This document shows positions 10,279-19,279 of a stretch of 46,724 nt of DNA, one piece after another. A program made the position numbers and the translations under genes. This stretch comes from an uncultured Oscillospiraceae bacterium (GTDB lineage Bacteria > Bacillota_A > Clostridia > Oscillospirales > Oscillospiraceae). Positions within the stretch are counted from its first letter, which is position 1. Each line of letters starts with the position of its first letter. The stretch is taken from contig CAAEOU010000214.1 of the NCBI GenBank assembly GCA_900757695.1, positions 1 to 46,724 of the forward strand, written 5' to 3'. Under the pieces are notes generated by a model that saw only the letters and a list, made by a program, of their open reading frames with translations, searched no databases and was not told the origin of the DNA.

Positions 10279-10318
10279 GGGGCAGACTGACTTTACAGGT
10301 TGGAGGAGATCCGGCCTG

Positions 10319-10361
10319 CGCCAAAAGGGAGCGCTCCCTTTTGGCGCCATGCAAGGCATGG
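10319..10361 (+). other. Tandem hairpins in the opp leader
   Basis: A perfect 28-nt palindrome (10319-10346, axis at 10332/10333) is followed directly by a second inverted repeat CCATGC-AAG-GCATGG (10347-10361). There is no T-run, so it is not a classical terminator. It may stabilise the mRNA, bind a regulator, or control the binding-protein level. Confidence 0.55.
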
Positions 10362-10431
10362 CACCTGATGAATCGTGAACCGCGGAACCCAATCCGTTTT
10401 TGTTCAATATTTTTAAGGAGGAATTTTTAAC

Positions 10432-12762
10432 ATGAAAAACAAGACCAAGCTGCTTGCGCTGCTTCTGGCTGTTTGCATGTGCGTGGGCCTTCTGGCCGGC
10501 TGCGGCGACAATGCTGCTTCCGGCGGAAGCGCAGCACCTGCCAGCGCCCCGGAGGCGGGCTCTGATGTGGCCGAGAACGGCGGCGCAGAGACCACTGCCA
10601 GCAACGACAATACGCTGGTAGCAGCTGCCACCGGATTCGAGAGCAAGTTCTCTCCCTTCTTTGCTGCAAGCGCAGACGATCAGCGCGTTACCGACATGAC
10701 GCAGGTTTACCTGCTGACGGTGGACCGTGTGTCCAACCCTGTGCTCAGCGGCATCGAGGGCGAGACCCGCACCTACAACGGCACCGATTACACCTACTAC
10801 GGTCCCGCTGACATCACCATTACCGAGAATGACGACGGCACCGTGTACTATGACGTTACCATGCGTGACGACATCCAGTTCTCTGACGGCACCACTGCCG
10901 ACATCGATGACGTGATCTTCTCCATGTATGTATTCGCAGACCCCACCTATGACGGCTCTGTGACCTTCTACTCCTGCCCCATCGAGGGTATGGAGGATTA
11001 CCGCAACGGCATGGGCACTCTGGCTGCACTGCTGGCCGAGGCGGGTGAGGACAACACCGACTTCACCAACTGGACCGAGGATCAGCAGAAGGCGTTCTGG
11101 GATGCAGTCAACGACGGCGGCGTGAAGTTCGCTCAGGAGATCGTGGACTACGTTGCATCCATGGGCGGCGAGGGCAGCGATGCCGAGTCCTCTGCACTGT
11201 CTGTGGCAGACGCCGCTGCCCAGTGGGGCTTTGAGCTGGACGCTGACGCTACTGTGAAGGATTTCTTCCTGGCCATTGGCGATCAGTACGGCTGGAACTT
11301 CTCCCAGATGGAGGCCGAGACCGCAGGCTCTGCGCTGTCCGACCTGATCCCCGAGGAGGTTTACAACTACTCTACCGTTGGTGTGGAGACCGGCAAGTCC
11401 GCTGACCACATCTCCGGCATTCAGAAGACCGGCGACTACAGCATGCGTGTTGTCGCTACCGAGGTTGACGCCACCCTGATCTATCAGCTGGCAATGCCCA
11501 TTGCTCCCCTCCACTACTATGGCGACGAGAGCAAGTACGATTACGATAACAACAAGTTCGGCTTTGACAAGGGCGATCTGTCCATCGTCAGAGAGAAGAC
11601 CACCCAGCCTCTGGGCGCCGGTCCCTATGTGCTCAAGAGCTTTGAGAACGGCACCGTTTACATGGATGCCAACCCCACCTACTACAAGGGCGAGCCCAAG
11701 ACCGCTCACCTGAACTTCCTGGAGACCCAGGAGGCCGATAAGGTCACCGGCGTTGAGGCCGGCACGCTGGATATCTCCGATCCTTCCTACTCCACCGAGG
11801 TTGCTGGCCAGATTGCCCAGTACAACGGCGGCGATGACTCCATGGATGGCTCCGTGATCACCACCCGCCTCATCGACTACCGTGGCTACGGCTACATCGG
11901 CATTGCCGCCGACAATGTAAAGGTCGGCAACGATCCCGCTTCCGAGGAATCCAAGGATCTCCGTAAGGCCATTGGCACCGTTCTGGCCGCTTACCGTGAC
12001 GAGGGCATCAGCTCCTACTACGGCAACACTGCTTCCGTTATCAACTACCCCATCTCCAACACCTCCTGGGCTGCTCCTCAGGTCACTGACGACGGCTATA
12101 CCGTGGCTTACTCCGTAGACGTAGACGGCAACCCCATCTACACCGACGGCATGAGCCAGGAGGACAAGTATGATGCAGCACTGCAGGCTGCTCTGGGCTA
12201 CTTTGAGAAGGCCGGCTACACCGTAGAGGACGGCAAGCTCACCGCAGCTCCCGAGGGCGCAAAGCTGGAGTATCAGGTGAACATCGGCGCAGGCGGCGCT
12301 GGCGATCACCCCTCCTTCCTGCTGCTGAAGAATGCGGCTGACGCATTCAAGAAGATCGGCTTCACCCTGAACGTCAACGATATGGCACAGGCTTCCGACC
12401 TGTATGCTTCCTACCAGACCGGCGTTGCCGAGCTGTGGTGCGCTGCATGGCAGGCTTCCTCCGATCCTGATATGTTCCAGCTGTATCATTCTCAGGGTTC
12501 CACCAACTACTATCAGATCAACGATCCCGAGCTGGACGAGCTGATCGTTGATGCCCGCAGCTCCACCGATGAGACCTTCCGGAAGGGCCTGTACAAGGCT
12601 GCCATGGAGATCATCATGGACTGGGGTGTTGAGGTTCCCGTATATCAGCGTTCCGAGGCATATATCTTCTCCTCCGAGCGTGTTGCAGTCGACTCTCTGC
12701 CCGGCGACATGACTCCTTACCGGGGCTGGGACGCCGAGGTTGAGAACATCGTTGTAAAGTAA
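10432..12762 (+). CDS. Oligopeptide ABC transporter, substrate-binding lipoprotein (OppA/DppA family, enlarged)
   Basis: A 776-residue lipoprotein whose signal peptide ends in the lipobox LLAGC (lipidated Cys24), followed by a Ser/Ala/Glu-rich linker. The SBP_bac_5 fold is shown by [12 protein letters not shown] near the N-terminus, the [18 protein letters not shown] region and the [20 protein letters not shown] segment close to the C-terminus. Family members usually have 500-550 residues. Here about 120 extra, acidic, helix-rich residues (roughly 190-310, including [17 protein letters not shown]) are inserted in the first lobe. It is the first gene of oppABCDF; AGGAGG precedes the ATG and a hairpin follows, typical for higher expression of the binding protein. 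Ligand presumed to be peptides; not provable here. Confidence 0.92.
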   Translation: MKNKTKLLALLLAVCMCVGLLAGCGDNAASGGSAAPASAPEAGSDVAENGGAETTASNDNTLVAAATGFESKFSPFFAASADDQRVTDMTQVYLLTVDRVSNPVLSGIEGETRTYNGTDYTYYGPADITITENDDGTVYYDVTMRDDIQFSDGTTADIDDVIFSMYVFADPTYDGSVTFYSCPIEGMEDYRNGMGTLAALLAEAGEDNTDFTNWTEDQQKAFWDAVNDGGVKFAQEIVDYVASMGGEGSDAESSALSVADAAAQWGFELDADATVKDFFLAIGDQYGWNFSQMEAETAGSALSDLIPEEVYNYSTVGVETGKSADHISGIQKTGDYSMRVVATEVDATLIYQLAMPIAPLHYYGDESKYDYDNNKFGFDKGDLSIVREKTTQPLGAGPYVLKSFENGTVYMDANPTYYKGEPKTAHLNFLETQEADKVTGVEAGTLDISDPSYSTEVAGQIAQYNGGDDSMDGSVITTRLIDYRGYGYIGIAADNVKVGNDPASEESKDLRKAIGTVLAAYRDEGISSYYGNTASVINYPISNTSWAAPQVTDDGYTVAYSVDVDGNPIYTDGMSQEDKYDAALQAALGYFEKAGYTVEDGKLTAAPEGAKLEYQVNIGAGGAGDHPSFLLLKNAADAFKKIGFTLNVNDMAQASDLYASYQTGVAELWCAAWQASSDPDMFQLYHSQGSTNYYQINDPELDELIVDARSSTDETFRKGLYKAAMEIIMDWGVEVPVYQRSEAYIFSSERVAVDSLPGDMTPYRGWDAEVENIVVK

Positions 12763-12788
12763 GAAAACATACGATGACATGTAAGCTG

Positions 12789-12817
12789 TCTCCCTGCGCC
12801 AAATCGGCGCAGGGAGA
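12789..12817 (+). other. Intra-operon hairpin after oppA
   Basis: A 12-bp perfect stem (12789-12800 with 12806-12817) without a T-run, in the 176-nt gap between the binding-protein and permease genes. Such structures often protect the 3' end of the binding-protein mRNA or reduce read-through. Confidence 0.6.
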
Positions 12818-12938
12818 TGGTACTGCGGATATGAGGATACTGCTTCCGGTCAGGGAGCAGTGCCCTGATATGCGGAGTTTTCGTCTATCATAATAAAAAG
12901 ATGTATTGAACCAATATGTCGAAAACGGAGGGATTTCC

Positions 12939-13925
12939 TTGCGAAAGTATGTCGTCAAAAGAATCCTGCTGTCTGTTGTGATTCTGCTTTGTGTGACATT
13001 CATTATCTACGGACTGCTGCGATGTCTGCCCAGCTCCTATGTGGAGAATATGGCCATGCAGCTGTCCTCCAAGCCCGGCGCCAAGAGCTATGACGAATGG
13101 CTGACCCAGCTCAATGCATCCTACGGCCTGGATAAGGGCATCGTGCCCGGCTTTTTCACATGGCTGGGGGATGCAGTGCGGGGGCAGTTCGGTGACAGCT
13201 GGAAGTATACGGTGCCCGTTACCCAGAAGTTCAGCGAGACCATTTGGCTGAGCTTTGTGATGGGCCTGATCTCCTTTGTGTTGGAGCTGGTAATCGCCAT
13301 TCCGCTGGGTATCATCGCCGCAACGAAGCAGTATTCCAGAGCGGATTATGCCATTACGACCTTTTCGCTCATCGGCATTTCGCTGCCTACCTTCTTCTTT
13401 GCCACCCTGCTCAAGCTGTTCTTTTCCGTCAAGCTGGGGTGGTTTGACCTCTACGGTCTGGTAGGCCGCAACTATGCGCAGCTGAGTACATGGGGGCAGT
13501 TCTGGGATAAGGCCAATCACCTTGTGCTGCCCATTGTAACGCTGGTCATCGTATCGGTGGGCTCGCTGATGCGCTATACCCGCACCAACATGCTGGAGGT
13601 GCTCAACGCCGACTACATCCGTACTGCCCGGGCCAAGGGACTTTCGGAGCATAAGGTCATCTATCACCATGCCTTCCGGAACACGCTGATCCCGCTGGTC
13701 ACCATCATCGGCGGCAGCCTGCCCGGCCTGTTCTCCGGCGCCCTGATCACGGAGACCCTGTTTATGATCCCCGGCATTGGCTATACATCCTATCAGGCTA
13801 TGATCTCCGGCGATATTCCCTTCGCCATGTTCTATATGACCTTTATTGCCATCCTGACTTTGGCTGGCAACCTGCTGTCCGACATTCTGTATGCCGTGGT
13901 TGATCCGCGGGTACGCATCGCATAA
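12939..13925 (+). CDS. Oligopeptide ABC transporter permease, OppB/DppB type
   Basis: A 328-residue inner-membrane permease with six membrane segments and the binding-protein-dependent transport (EAA) loop NADYIRTARAKGLSEHKVIYHH, which contacts the ATPases. It opens RKYVVKRILLSVVILLCVTF as OppB proteins do. I start it at the TTG at 12939, because GGAGGG lies exactly 6 nt upstream; an in-frame ATG at 12906 would add 11 residues that belong to the leader. It pairs with the OppC-type subunit 19 nt downstream. Confidence 0.93.
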   Translation: MRKYVVKRILLSVVILLCVTFIIYGLLRCLPSSYVENMAMQLSSKPGAKSYDEWLTQLNASYGLDKGIVPGFFTWLGDAVRGQFGDSWKYTVPVTQKFSETIWLSFVMGLISFVLELVIAIPLGIIAATKQYSRADYAITTFSLIGISLPTFFFATLLKLFFSVKLGWFDLYGLVGRNYAQLSTWGQFWDKANHLVLPIVTLVIVSVGSLMRYTRTNMLEVLNADYIRTARAKGLSEHKVIYHHAFRNTLIPLVTIIGGSLPGLFSGALITETLFMIPGIGYTSYQAMISGDIPFAMFYMTFIAILTLAGNLLSDILYAVVDPRVRIA

Positions 13926-13944
13926 GGAAGGAGCGTGACTTGTT

Positions 13945-15498
13945 ATGAAGGATAATCGGGAAGAACTGAAAAACAAGGACGCTCAGGAAACTGAGAAGCT
14001 TTCCTTGAACGATGACCGCCGGGTCAAGGTGCTCTCTCCGGGGGCACTGGTTGCAAAGCGCTTTTTCCGGAACCGTCTGGCAGTGGTGGGGCTTTCCATG
14101 CTCATTGCCATGTTCCTGTTCTCCTTTGTGGGCGGAATCATCAGCCCCTATAAGGAGGATCAGCAGTTTTATACCTACACCTACATGGATCAGGAATATG
14201 TAGGCGTGGTCAAGAATAACGACTTCCGCTATGTATCGGCGGAGGGGCAGAAGTTTGGTTCTGCGGAGCAGGCACAGTTCCTGCTGGCCCAGATGAAGGG
14301 CAAAGACTCCTTTGATTATAAGGATGTGACCTATACCCTGACGCAGGAGGGCGATGACCTCTATACCATTAGCGTGGACGGTGCACCCATTGCCATCGCC
14401 TACAAGGATATCGTCAGTGCAGCCGACGGTCAGGCAGAGCCCGGCTTCGACGTAAAGGCGGCGGCCCTGAAGGCCTATGTAAATGGCGAAAACACCTTTG
14501 AGGCAGACGGAAAGACCTATGAGCTGGACGCCGACGGCAATGTGGTGGACGGCGGCACCGTGATCGCCTATATCAGCCGCTTTGTTGTTCAGAGTAAGGA
14601 AAACGGCGTAGTGATCAGCCGTGACTTTAAGGAAAAGCTGGAGGAGGCCATTGATGGCGGCACCGAGGAGTTTGTCTATACAGACGCCGAGGGGCAGGAG
14701 GCCACCTATACCATTACCTATCAGGCTGATACCGACAGCTGGTCGGTGCTTCAGAGCACCAAGACCTATGTCTATGACCGATACGCCTCTCCCTCCAAGG
14801 AGCACTGGCTGGGCACCGATACCTCCGGCATGGATATGCTGACCAGACTGATGTACGGCGGCCGTGTTTCTCTGATCATCGGCTTTATCGTTGTAATCAT
14901 CGAGGCATTTCTGGGCGTCATTCTGGGCGGTGTTTCCGGATATTTTGGCGGCTGGGTGGACAACCTGATCATGCGTATCGTGGATGTCTTCTACTGCATC
15001 CCCTCTACGCCGCTGATCATCATTCTCGGCTCCGCCATGGATGCCATGCAGGTGGATCCCCAGATCCGTATGCTGTATCTGATGCTGATCCTGGGCTTCC
15101 TGGGCTGGCCGTCTATTGCACGTCTGGTGCGCGGGCAGATCCTGTCTCTCAGAGAGCAGGAGTTTATGACTGCCACAGAGGCCTGCGGCATCAGCGTTTC
15201 CCGCAGGATCTTCCGGCACCTGATTCCCAACGTCATTCCCCAGCTGATCGTTATCTGTACCATGAGCCTTGGTTCTACCATCCTCATGGAGGCGACCCTG
15301 AGCTTTTTGGGACTGGGCGTTAAGTTCCCCTTCGCATCCTGGGGCAACATCATCAACGATGTCAACAACGCCTTTGTTATGACCAACTATCTGTTTATCT
15401 GGATTCCTGCCGGTATCTGCCTGCTGATCACGGTTCTGGGCTTTAACTTCGTGGGCGATGGCCTTCGGGATGCATTTGATCCCAAGATGAAGCGATAA
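13945..15498 (+). CDS. Oligopeptide ABC transporter permease, OppC/DppC type, with a large extracytoplasmic insertion
   Basis: 517 residues instead of the usual 280-320. The N-terminal OppC_N segment (KRFFRNRLAVVG, first membrane helix about 47-67) is followed by about 210 extra soluble residues (roughly 70-283). After these the normal permease resumes with SKEHWLGTDTSGMDML and the EAA loop EFMTATEACGISVSRRIF. The insertion is beta-rich and seems to contain two similar units (DVTYTLTQEGDDLYTISVDG and EATYTITYQADTDSWSVL), and would lie outside the membrane next to the binding protein. GGAAGGAG precedes the ATG. No frameshift is seen; the frame is open throughout with normal codon use. Confidence 0.9.
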   Translation: MKDNREELKNKDAQETEKLSLNDDRRVKVLSPGALVAKRFFRNRLAVVGLSMLIAMFLFSFVGGIISPYKEDQQFYTYTYMDQEYVGVVKNNDFRYVSAEGQKFGSAEQAQFLLAQMKGKDSFDYKDVTYTLTQEGDDLYTISVDGAPIAIAYKDIVSAADGQAEPGFDVKAAALKAYVNGENTFEADGKTYELDADGNVVDGGTVIAYISRFVVQSKENGVVISRDFKEKLEEAIDGGTEEFVYTDAEGQEATYTITYQADTDSWSVLQSTKTYVYDRYASPSKEHWLGTDTSGMDMLTRLMYGGRVSLIIGFIVVIIEAFLGVILGGVSGYFGGWVDNLIMRIVDVFYCIPSTPLIIILGSAMDAMQVDPQIRMLYLMLILGFLGWPSIARLVRGQILSLREQEFMTATEACGISVSRRIFRHLIPNVIPQLIVICTMSLGSTILMEATLSFLGLGVKFPFASWGNIINDVNNAFVMTNYLFIWIPAGICLLITVLGFNFVGDGLRDAFDPKMKR

Positions 15499-15511
15499 GG
15501 AGGAAACCGCA

Positions 15512-16660
15512 GTGGCTAAAAAACAGACAGAAGGATATATGTCCGCCAAAGAATCCCGGCGGATTTCCAAAGAAAATCGTAAAATTACCAATCAGTTTGA
15601 AAAGCAGAGAAAGCGCAAAAACGTACCCGAGAGCGAGTATCTGACCACCATGCACGATCCCCAGAATGCGGTGGAGTTCGATAATCTTCACACCTATTTC
15701 TTTACGGATACCGGCACGGTAAAGAGCGTAGACGGCGTCACCTTCAATGTTCCCATCGGCAAGACCGTGGGCGTGGTAGGGGAATCCGGCTGCGGCAAAT
15801 CCGTTACCAGCCTGAGCCTGATGCAGCTGATCCAGCGGCCGCAGGGCCAGATCGTTGAGGGCGAGATCCGGCTGAATCTGGGGCATGGAAAGGCATATGA
15901 TGTGGTAAAAACGCCCCAGCAGCAGATGCAGCACCTCCGGGGCAACTATGTATCCATGATCTTTCAGGAGCCTATGACCTCCCTGAACCCGGTGTTCCGG
16001 ATCGGCGATCAGGTGGACGAGGTCATTGCCCTCCACGACGGCGAGAATAAGAGCAAGGACGAGGTCAAAAAGCGCACGGTGGAGCTGCTGGAGATGGTTG
16101 GCATCGCCAACAGCGAGGGCGTATACAAAATGTACCCCCATGAGCTCTCCGGCGGTATGCGTCAGCGTGTTATGATCGCCATGGCACTGGCCTGCAATCC
16201 CCGGATCATCATTGCCGATGAGCCTACCACGGCGCTGGACGTGACCATTCAGGCGCAGATTCTGGATCTGCTCCGAAATCTGAAGGACAAGATCAATTCC
16301 TCCATTATGCTCATTACCCATGATCTGGGCGTGATTGCGGAGATGGCGGATTATGTGGTCGTTATGTATGCGGGCCGTGTGGTAGAAAAGGGAACCGCGC
16401 AGGAAATCTTTGAGAATCCCGCACATCCTTATACCATTGGCCTGATGGCCTCCAAGCCTGTGGTGGGCAAAAAAGTGGATCGGCTCTATTCCATTCCCGG
16501 CAAGGTGCCCAATCCGGTCAACATGCCCAACTACTGCTATTTTAAGGATCGCTGTGAGATGTGCGTGGATGCATGTCAGGGGAAGTACCCCGAGGTGATC
16601 AAGCTGTCGGATACCCATGAGGTCAGCTGCTACCGATATTATGACAAGGGGGAAAAGTAA
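15512..16660 (+). CDS. Oligopeptide ABC transporter ATP-binding protein, OppD type
   Basis: A 382-residue ATPase. Walker A GESGCGKS, signature LSGGMRQR, Walker B IIADEPTTALD and the H-loop LITHDLGV are intact. The C-terminal oligopeptide/dipeptide extension has a Cys-containing stretch (YCYFKDRCEMCVDAC), as in iron-sulfur-bearing DppD/OppD subunits. The start is a GTG at 15512 with GGAGG upstream. About 50 highly charged residues (KESRRISKENRKITNQFEKQ) precede the ATPase core and are not typical. It works as a heterodimer with the OppF-type ATPase encoded directly after it. Confidence 0.94.
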   Translation: MAKKQTEGYMSAKESRRISKENRKITNQFEKQRKRKNVPESEYLTTMHDPQNAVEFDNLHTYFFTDTGTVKSVDGVTFNVPIGKTVGVVGESGCGKSVTSLSLMQLIQRPQGQIVEGEIRLNLGHGKAYDVVKTPQQQMQHLRGNYVSMIFQEPMTSLNPVFRIGDQVDEVIALHDGENKSKDEVKKRTVELLEMVGIANSEGVYKMYPHELSGGMRQRVMIAMALACNPRIIIADEPTTALDVTIQAQILDLLRNLKDKINSSIMLITHDLGVIAEMADYVVVMYAGRVVEKGTAQEIFENPAHPYTIGLMASKPVVGKKVDRLYSIPGKVPNPVNMPNYCYFKDRCEMCVDACQGKYPEVIKLSDTHEVSCYRYYDKGEK

Positions 16661-17722
16661 ATGGCAAAGAACGAATCGCTTGTAATTGACAATAGCTTTA
16701 CCCCTGTGGAGTATGATCCCCAGTATATCCTTCAGGTCAACCACCTGAAGAAATACTTCCCCATTAAGGGCGGCATGGTATCCAAGACCGTGGGCTATGT
16801 AAAGGCCGTGGACGGTGTTACCTTTAACCTGAAACGGGGCACCACTATGGGTCTGGTGGGCGAGTCCGGCTGCGGCAAGACCACCACGGGCCGTACCATT
16901 TTGCGCCTGTCCGGTGAGAAGACCGGCGGACAGGTACTGTTCAACGGCAAAGAGGTCTATGATCTGAGCCCCAAGGAAATGCGGGCCATGCGCACCAAGA
17001 TGCAGATCATTTTTCAGGACCCCTTCTCCAGCCTGAGCCCCCGTCTGCCGGTGGGTGAGATCATCGGCGAGGCGGTCCGGGAGCATGGTCTGGTCAGCAA
17101 GGCGGAGTTTGACGACTATATCGACAGCGTCATGGACAACTGCGGCCTTCAGCCCTTCCATAAGACCCGCTATCCCCACGAGTTTTCCGGCGGCCAGCGG
17201 CAGAGAATCTGCATTGCCCGAGCACTGGCGCTGAACCCGGAATTTGTGGTTTGCGATGAGCCGGTATCTGCATTGGATGTATCCATTCAGGCACAAATTA
17301 TCAATTTGTTGAAAGAACTTCAGGACAAATATGAACTAACTTATCTCTTTATTTCCCATGATTTGTCCGTAGTTGAGCACATTTCTGACACAGTTGGTGT
17401 CATGTATCTGGGAAATTTGGTGGAATACGGCGCTACTGAGGACATCTTTAACCATCCTCTTCACCCGTATACCGAGGCACTTTTCTCCGCAATTCCGGTG
17501 CCGGATCCCAATGCCCATCGGAACCGGATTGTGCTGCAGGGAACCATTCCGTCCCCGGCAAATCCGCCCAAGGGCTGTAAGTTCCATACCCGCTGCTCCA
17601 AGTGCATGGACTGCTGCAAAGAGGTCGCACCGGTACAGCGGGAGGTAGAGCCGGGCCACTATGTGGTCTGCCATCTGTATGATGACTACAAGGAAGTTGG
17701 AGACGGAAATGGCCAGACGTGA
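16661..17722 (+). CDS. Oligopeptide ABC transporter ATP-binding protein, OppF type
   Basis: A 353-residue ATPase whose ATG follows the OppD stop codon with no gap. Walker A GESGCGKT, signature FSGGQRQR, Walker [12 protein letters not shown] and the H-loop FISHDLSV are all present, as is the C-terminal Cys-containing oligopeptide domain ([14 protein letters not shown]). The stretch from about 17281 to 17450, right after Walker B, is clearly AT-richer with different codon use (about 35% GC by hand count over 17281-17400, 55% in the preceding 60 nt). The reading frame is intact, so the protein should work. Confidence 0.94.
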   Translation: MAKNESLVIDNSFTPVEYDPQYILQVNHLKKYFPIKGGMVSKTVGYVKAVDGVTFNLKRGTTMGLVGESGCGKTTTGRTILRLSGEKTGGQVLFNGKEVYDLSPKEMRAMRTKMQIIFQDPFSSLSPRLPVGEIIGEAVREHGLVSKAEFDDYIDSVMDNCGLQPFHKTRYPHEFSGGQRQRICIARALALNPEFVVCDEPVSALDVSIQAQIINLLKELQDKYELTYLFISHDLSVVEHISDTVGVMYLGNLVEYGATEDIFNHPLHPYTEALFSAIPVPDPNAHRNRIVLQGTIPSPANPPKGCKFHTRCSKCMDCCKEVAPVQREVEPGHYVVCHLYDDYKEVGDGNGQT

Positions 17723-17975
17723 TCGGGTCTATGACGACGATGACGGCCGCACCATTGCGGATATGAGCGACGTTCATTCCAGCCCTGTGCTGATACCGAG
17801 AGGGAAGAGAAATCGCCATACGGAGCCACCAAAGCCCTCTGAGGAGGACTGGGATCCGCGGGATCGCAAAGTCTATATCTTTGCGGCGCTGCGGGCGGCG
17901 CTGATGATCGCAATGGTATATGCAGTGGGCTTTGGCCTGCTCATTGGTCTGCTGCTGCTGATCTGGCGGCACTGA
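17709..17975 (+). CDS. Small single-pass membrane protein at the end of the opp operon
   Basis: An 88-residue protein overlapping the OppF stop by 14 nt, with GGAG just upstream of the ATG. An acidic N-terminus (YDDDDGRTIADM) and a central Pro/charged part are followed by one long hydrophobic segment (about 56-85) ending LLLIWRH, so the N-terminus is probably cytosolic. I do not recognise the family. The overlap and the terminator directly after it show it belongs to the peptide transporter transcript. Confidence 0.75.
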   Translation: MARRDRVYDDDDGRTIADMSDVHSSPVLIPRGKRNRHTEPPKPSEEDWDPRDRKVYIFAALRAALMIAMVYAVGFGLLIGLLLLIWRH

Positions 17976-17984
17976 GAAAAAACG

Positions 17985-18015
17985 ACAGCCATCGGCATTT
18001 GCCGGTGGCTGTTTT
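17985..18015 (+). terminator. Terminator of the opp operon
   Basis: An imperfect 12-13 bp stem around ACAGCCA...TGGCTGT followed by TTTT, 10 nt after the last stop codon. Confidence 0.75.
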
Positions 18016-18103
18016 GCGCAGAGCCATATTGCTCGGTCAAGAGCCTTTTTGACCATCGTCCTTCGGGCGGGACACGGGATCCCTGCCTTCTGCAAAAGTG
18101 CCT

Positions 18104-18271
18104 CGGAGGAGAACTACGACCACGAGGACGACCCGTCCCCATCGCCGATGGTTGTTGTCCTCTCTATCTTCTCTCATCTCCTCTTATCTCCTGTAATCTT
18201 ATCTTATCTCCTCTAGGGGCGTTACTTGGCGTTACGGTAACGTTACAGGGTCACGTTACGGTTCCGTTACG
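18104..18271. repeat. CGTTAC iterations plus pyrimidine-rich repeats; possible decayed gene remnant
   Basis: The 18016-18300 gap holds no intact gene. From 18160 to 18214 the plus strand is almost pure pyrimidine with recurring TTATCTCCT. From 18220 to 18270 CGTTAC occurs five times (18220, 18230, 18241, 18254, 18265; steps 10, 11, 13, 11), and GTAACGTTAC (18237-18246) is a perfect palindrome. Read on the minus strand, the pieces encode fragments such as NVTVTPSNAPRGDKIRLQ and EIRGDERR with broken frames. These recall, from memory, the repetitive C-terminal tails of clostridial phage replisome-organiser proteins. Either a decayed gene tail or an iteron-like site is possible. Confidence 0.5.
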
Positions 18272-18300
18272 ATTTGAGGGGCAGACTGACTTTCCGATGC

Positions 18301-19275
18301 TCAGGAAAAGGGAAGACGGGGGACGATCCACCGGTGATAGCCCACCCCGGCGGCGAGGCACAGCGCAATGACAAGGAACCACTGCGGATTGGTCAGCGTG
18401 GTCACGTTGGTGATGGCCTTGAACAGCGCCATGTGAATCATTAAGATCTCGCTGGAGCTTTGTCCCAGCTGCTCCACCACAGCGCCGCAGGCTCGGATGA
18501 CCGGAAGCCTGCGGAGCCGAGGCCATAGGGCGGAGATCAGAATGGCGATGCCGGGGGTAAACAGGGCATAGGGGTACCACCACAGACCCAGCCGGTAGCC
18601 ATAGCCCCAGCAGTCGTAGGGATATTCCAGAACCATCCACCACAGGCCCAAAACAAGAAACAGACCGGAGATCCATGCAATGGCACTGGTATGCCTGCAA
18701 CCCAGCTGCTCCAGACGGCCAAAGAGCATGCCGGTGAGAAAGATCAGCGCACGGCAGGAGAGCATGCTCGCCTTATACCCCGGCAGGATGATCTGGATTG
18801 CCAGTGTACCAAGGCACAGCCCCAGCCAGAGCCAAACAGGCCTCCGGCAGCGGCGGAAGAGCCCATACAGGGGAACCGCCAGCAGAAAGAAAGCCCAGAC
18901 GGCGGAGAAATACCAGTTGAGCTGCTTATACTGCCCAAACCACCAGCCAAGCAGGGTGACGCTGCCCCAGAATTCCTTCCAATTCATGACCCCGGTAAAT
19001 ACCATCCATGCGCTCCACAGGATCAAAACCGGCATCAGTCCCGGAAGAATCCGCCGGAGACGGTTTTTGAGATAACCCCTTCCGCCGTGGGCGGCAATGG
19101 AATGGCAGGCGCCGATGCCGGAGAAGAACAGAAACAGGTCTACACCGCAGCAAAGGTTGTCATGGATCAGCCGCAGCTTGTAGGAGCTGATGGAGAAGGA
19201 GGCGTGGAAGAGGATCACCCCCAGAATGGCCAGCCCCATGAGGAAGCTGCGGCTTTCCTTCAGTCGGGAAAACAC
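18301..19275 (-). CDS. Acyltransferase 3 family membrane protein
   Basis: A 324-residue polytopic membrane protein of the AT3 family, which moves acyl groups (often acetyl or succinyl) from the cytoplasm onto cell-surface glycans or lipids. The opening SFLMGLAILGVILFHASF contains the essential His of the first helix, and about ten hydrophobic segments follow, ending near the C-terminus. The start is a GTG at 19275, 4 nt after the stop of the upstream gene and without a clear ribosome site, so translational coupling is likely. An alternative start is the internal ATG 12 codons later. It is co-transcribed with the CbiE/CbiT-like gene. Acceptor unknown. Confidence 0.85.
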   Translation of the reverse strand: MFSRLKESRSFLMGLAILGVILFHASFSISSYKLRLIHDNLCCGVDLFLFFSGIGACHSIAAHGGRGYLKNRLRRILPGLMPVLILWSAWMVFTGVMNWKEFWGSVTLLGWWFGQYKQLNWYFSAVWAFFLLAVPLYGLFRRCRRPVWLWLGLCLGTLAIQIILPGYKASMLSCRALIFLTGMLFGRLEQLGCRHTSAIAWISGLFLVLGLWWMVLEYPYDCWGYGYRLGLWWYPYALFTPGIAILISALWPRLRRLPVIRACGAVVEQLGQSSSEILMIHMALFKAITNVTTLTNPQWFLVIALCLAAGVGYHRWIVPRLPFS

Positions 19276-19279
19276 AGGA

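Noticed and set aside
9817..12780. 987-codon open frame antisense to the oppA-like gene
   Set aside because: Val/Gly/Leu-rich shadow translation of a highly expressed gene with restricted codon use. The plus-strand lipoprotein is well supported.
18104..18271. CRISPR array in the CGTTAC region
   Set aside because: Repeat units are only 6 bp and spacing 10-13 bp, far from CRISPR repeat and spacer sizes, and no cas genes are present.
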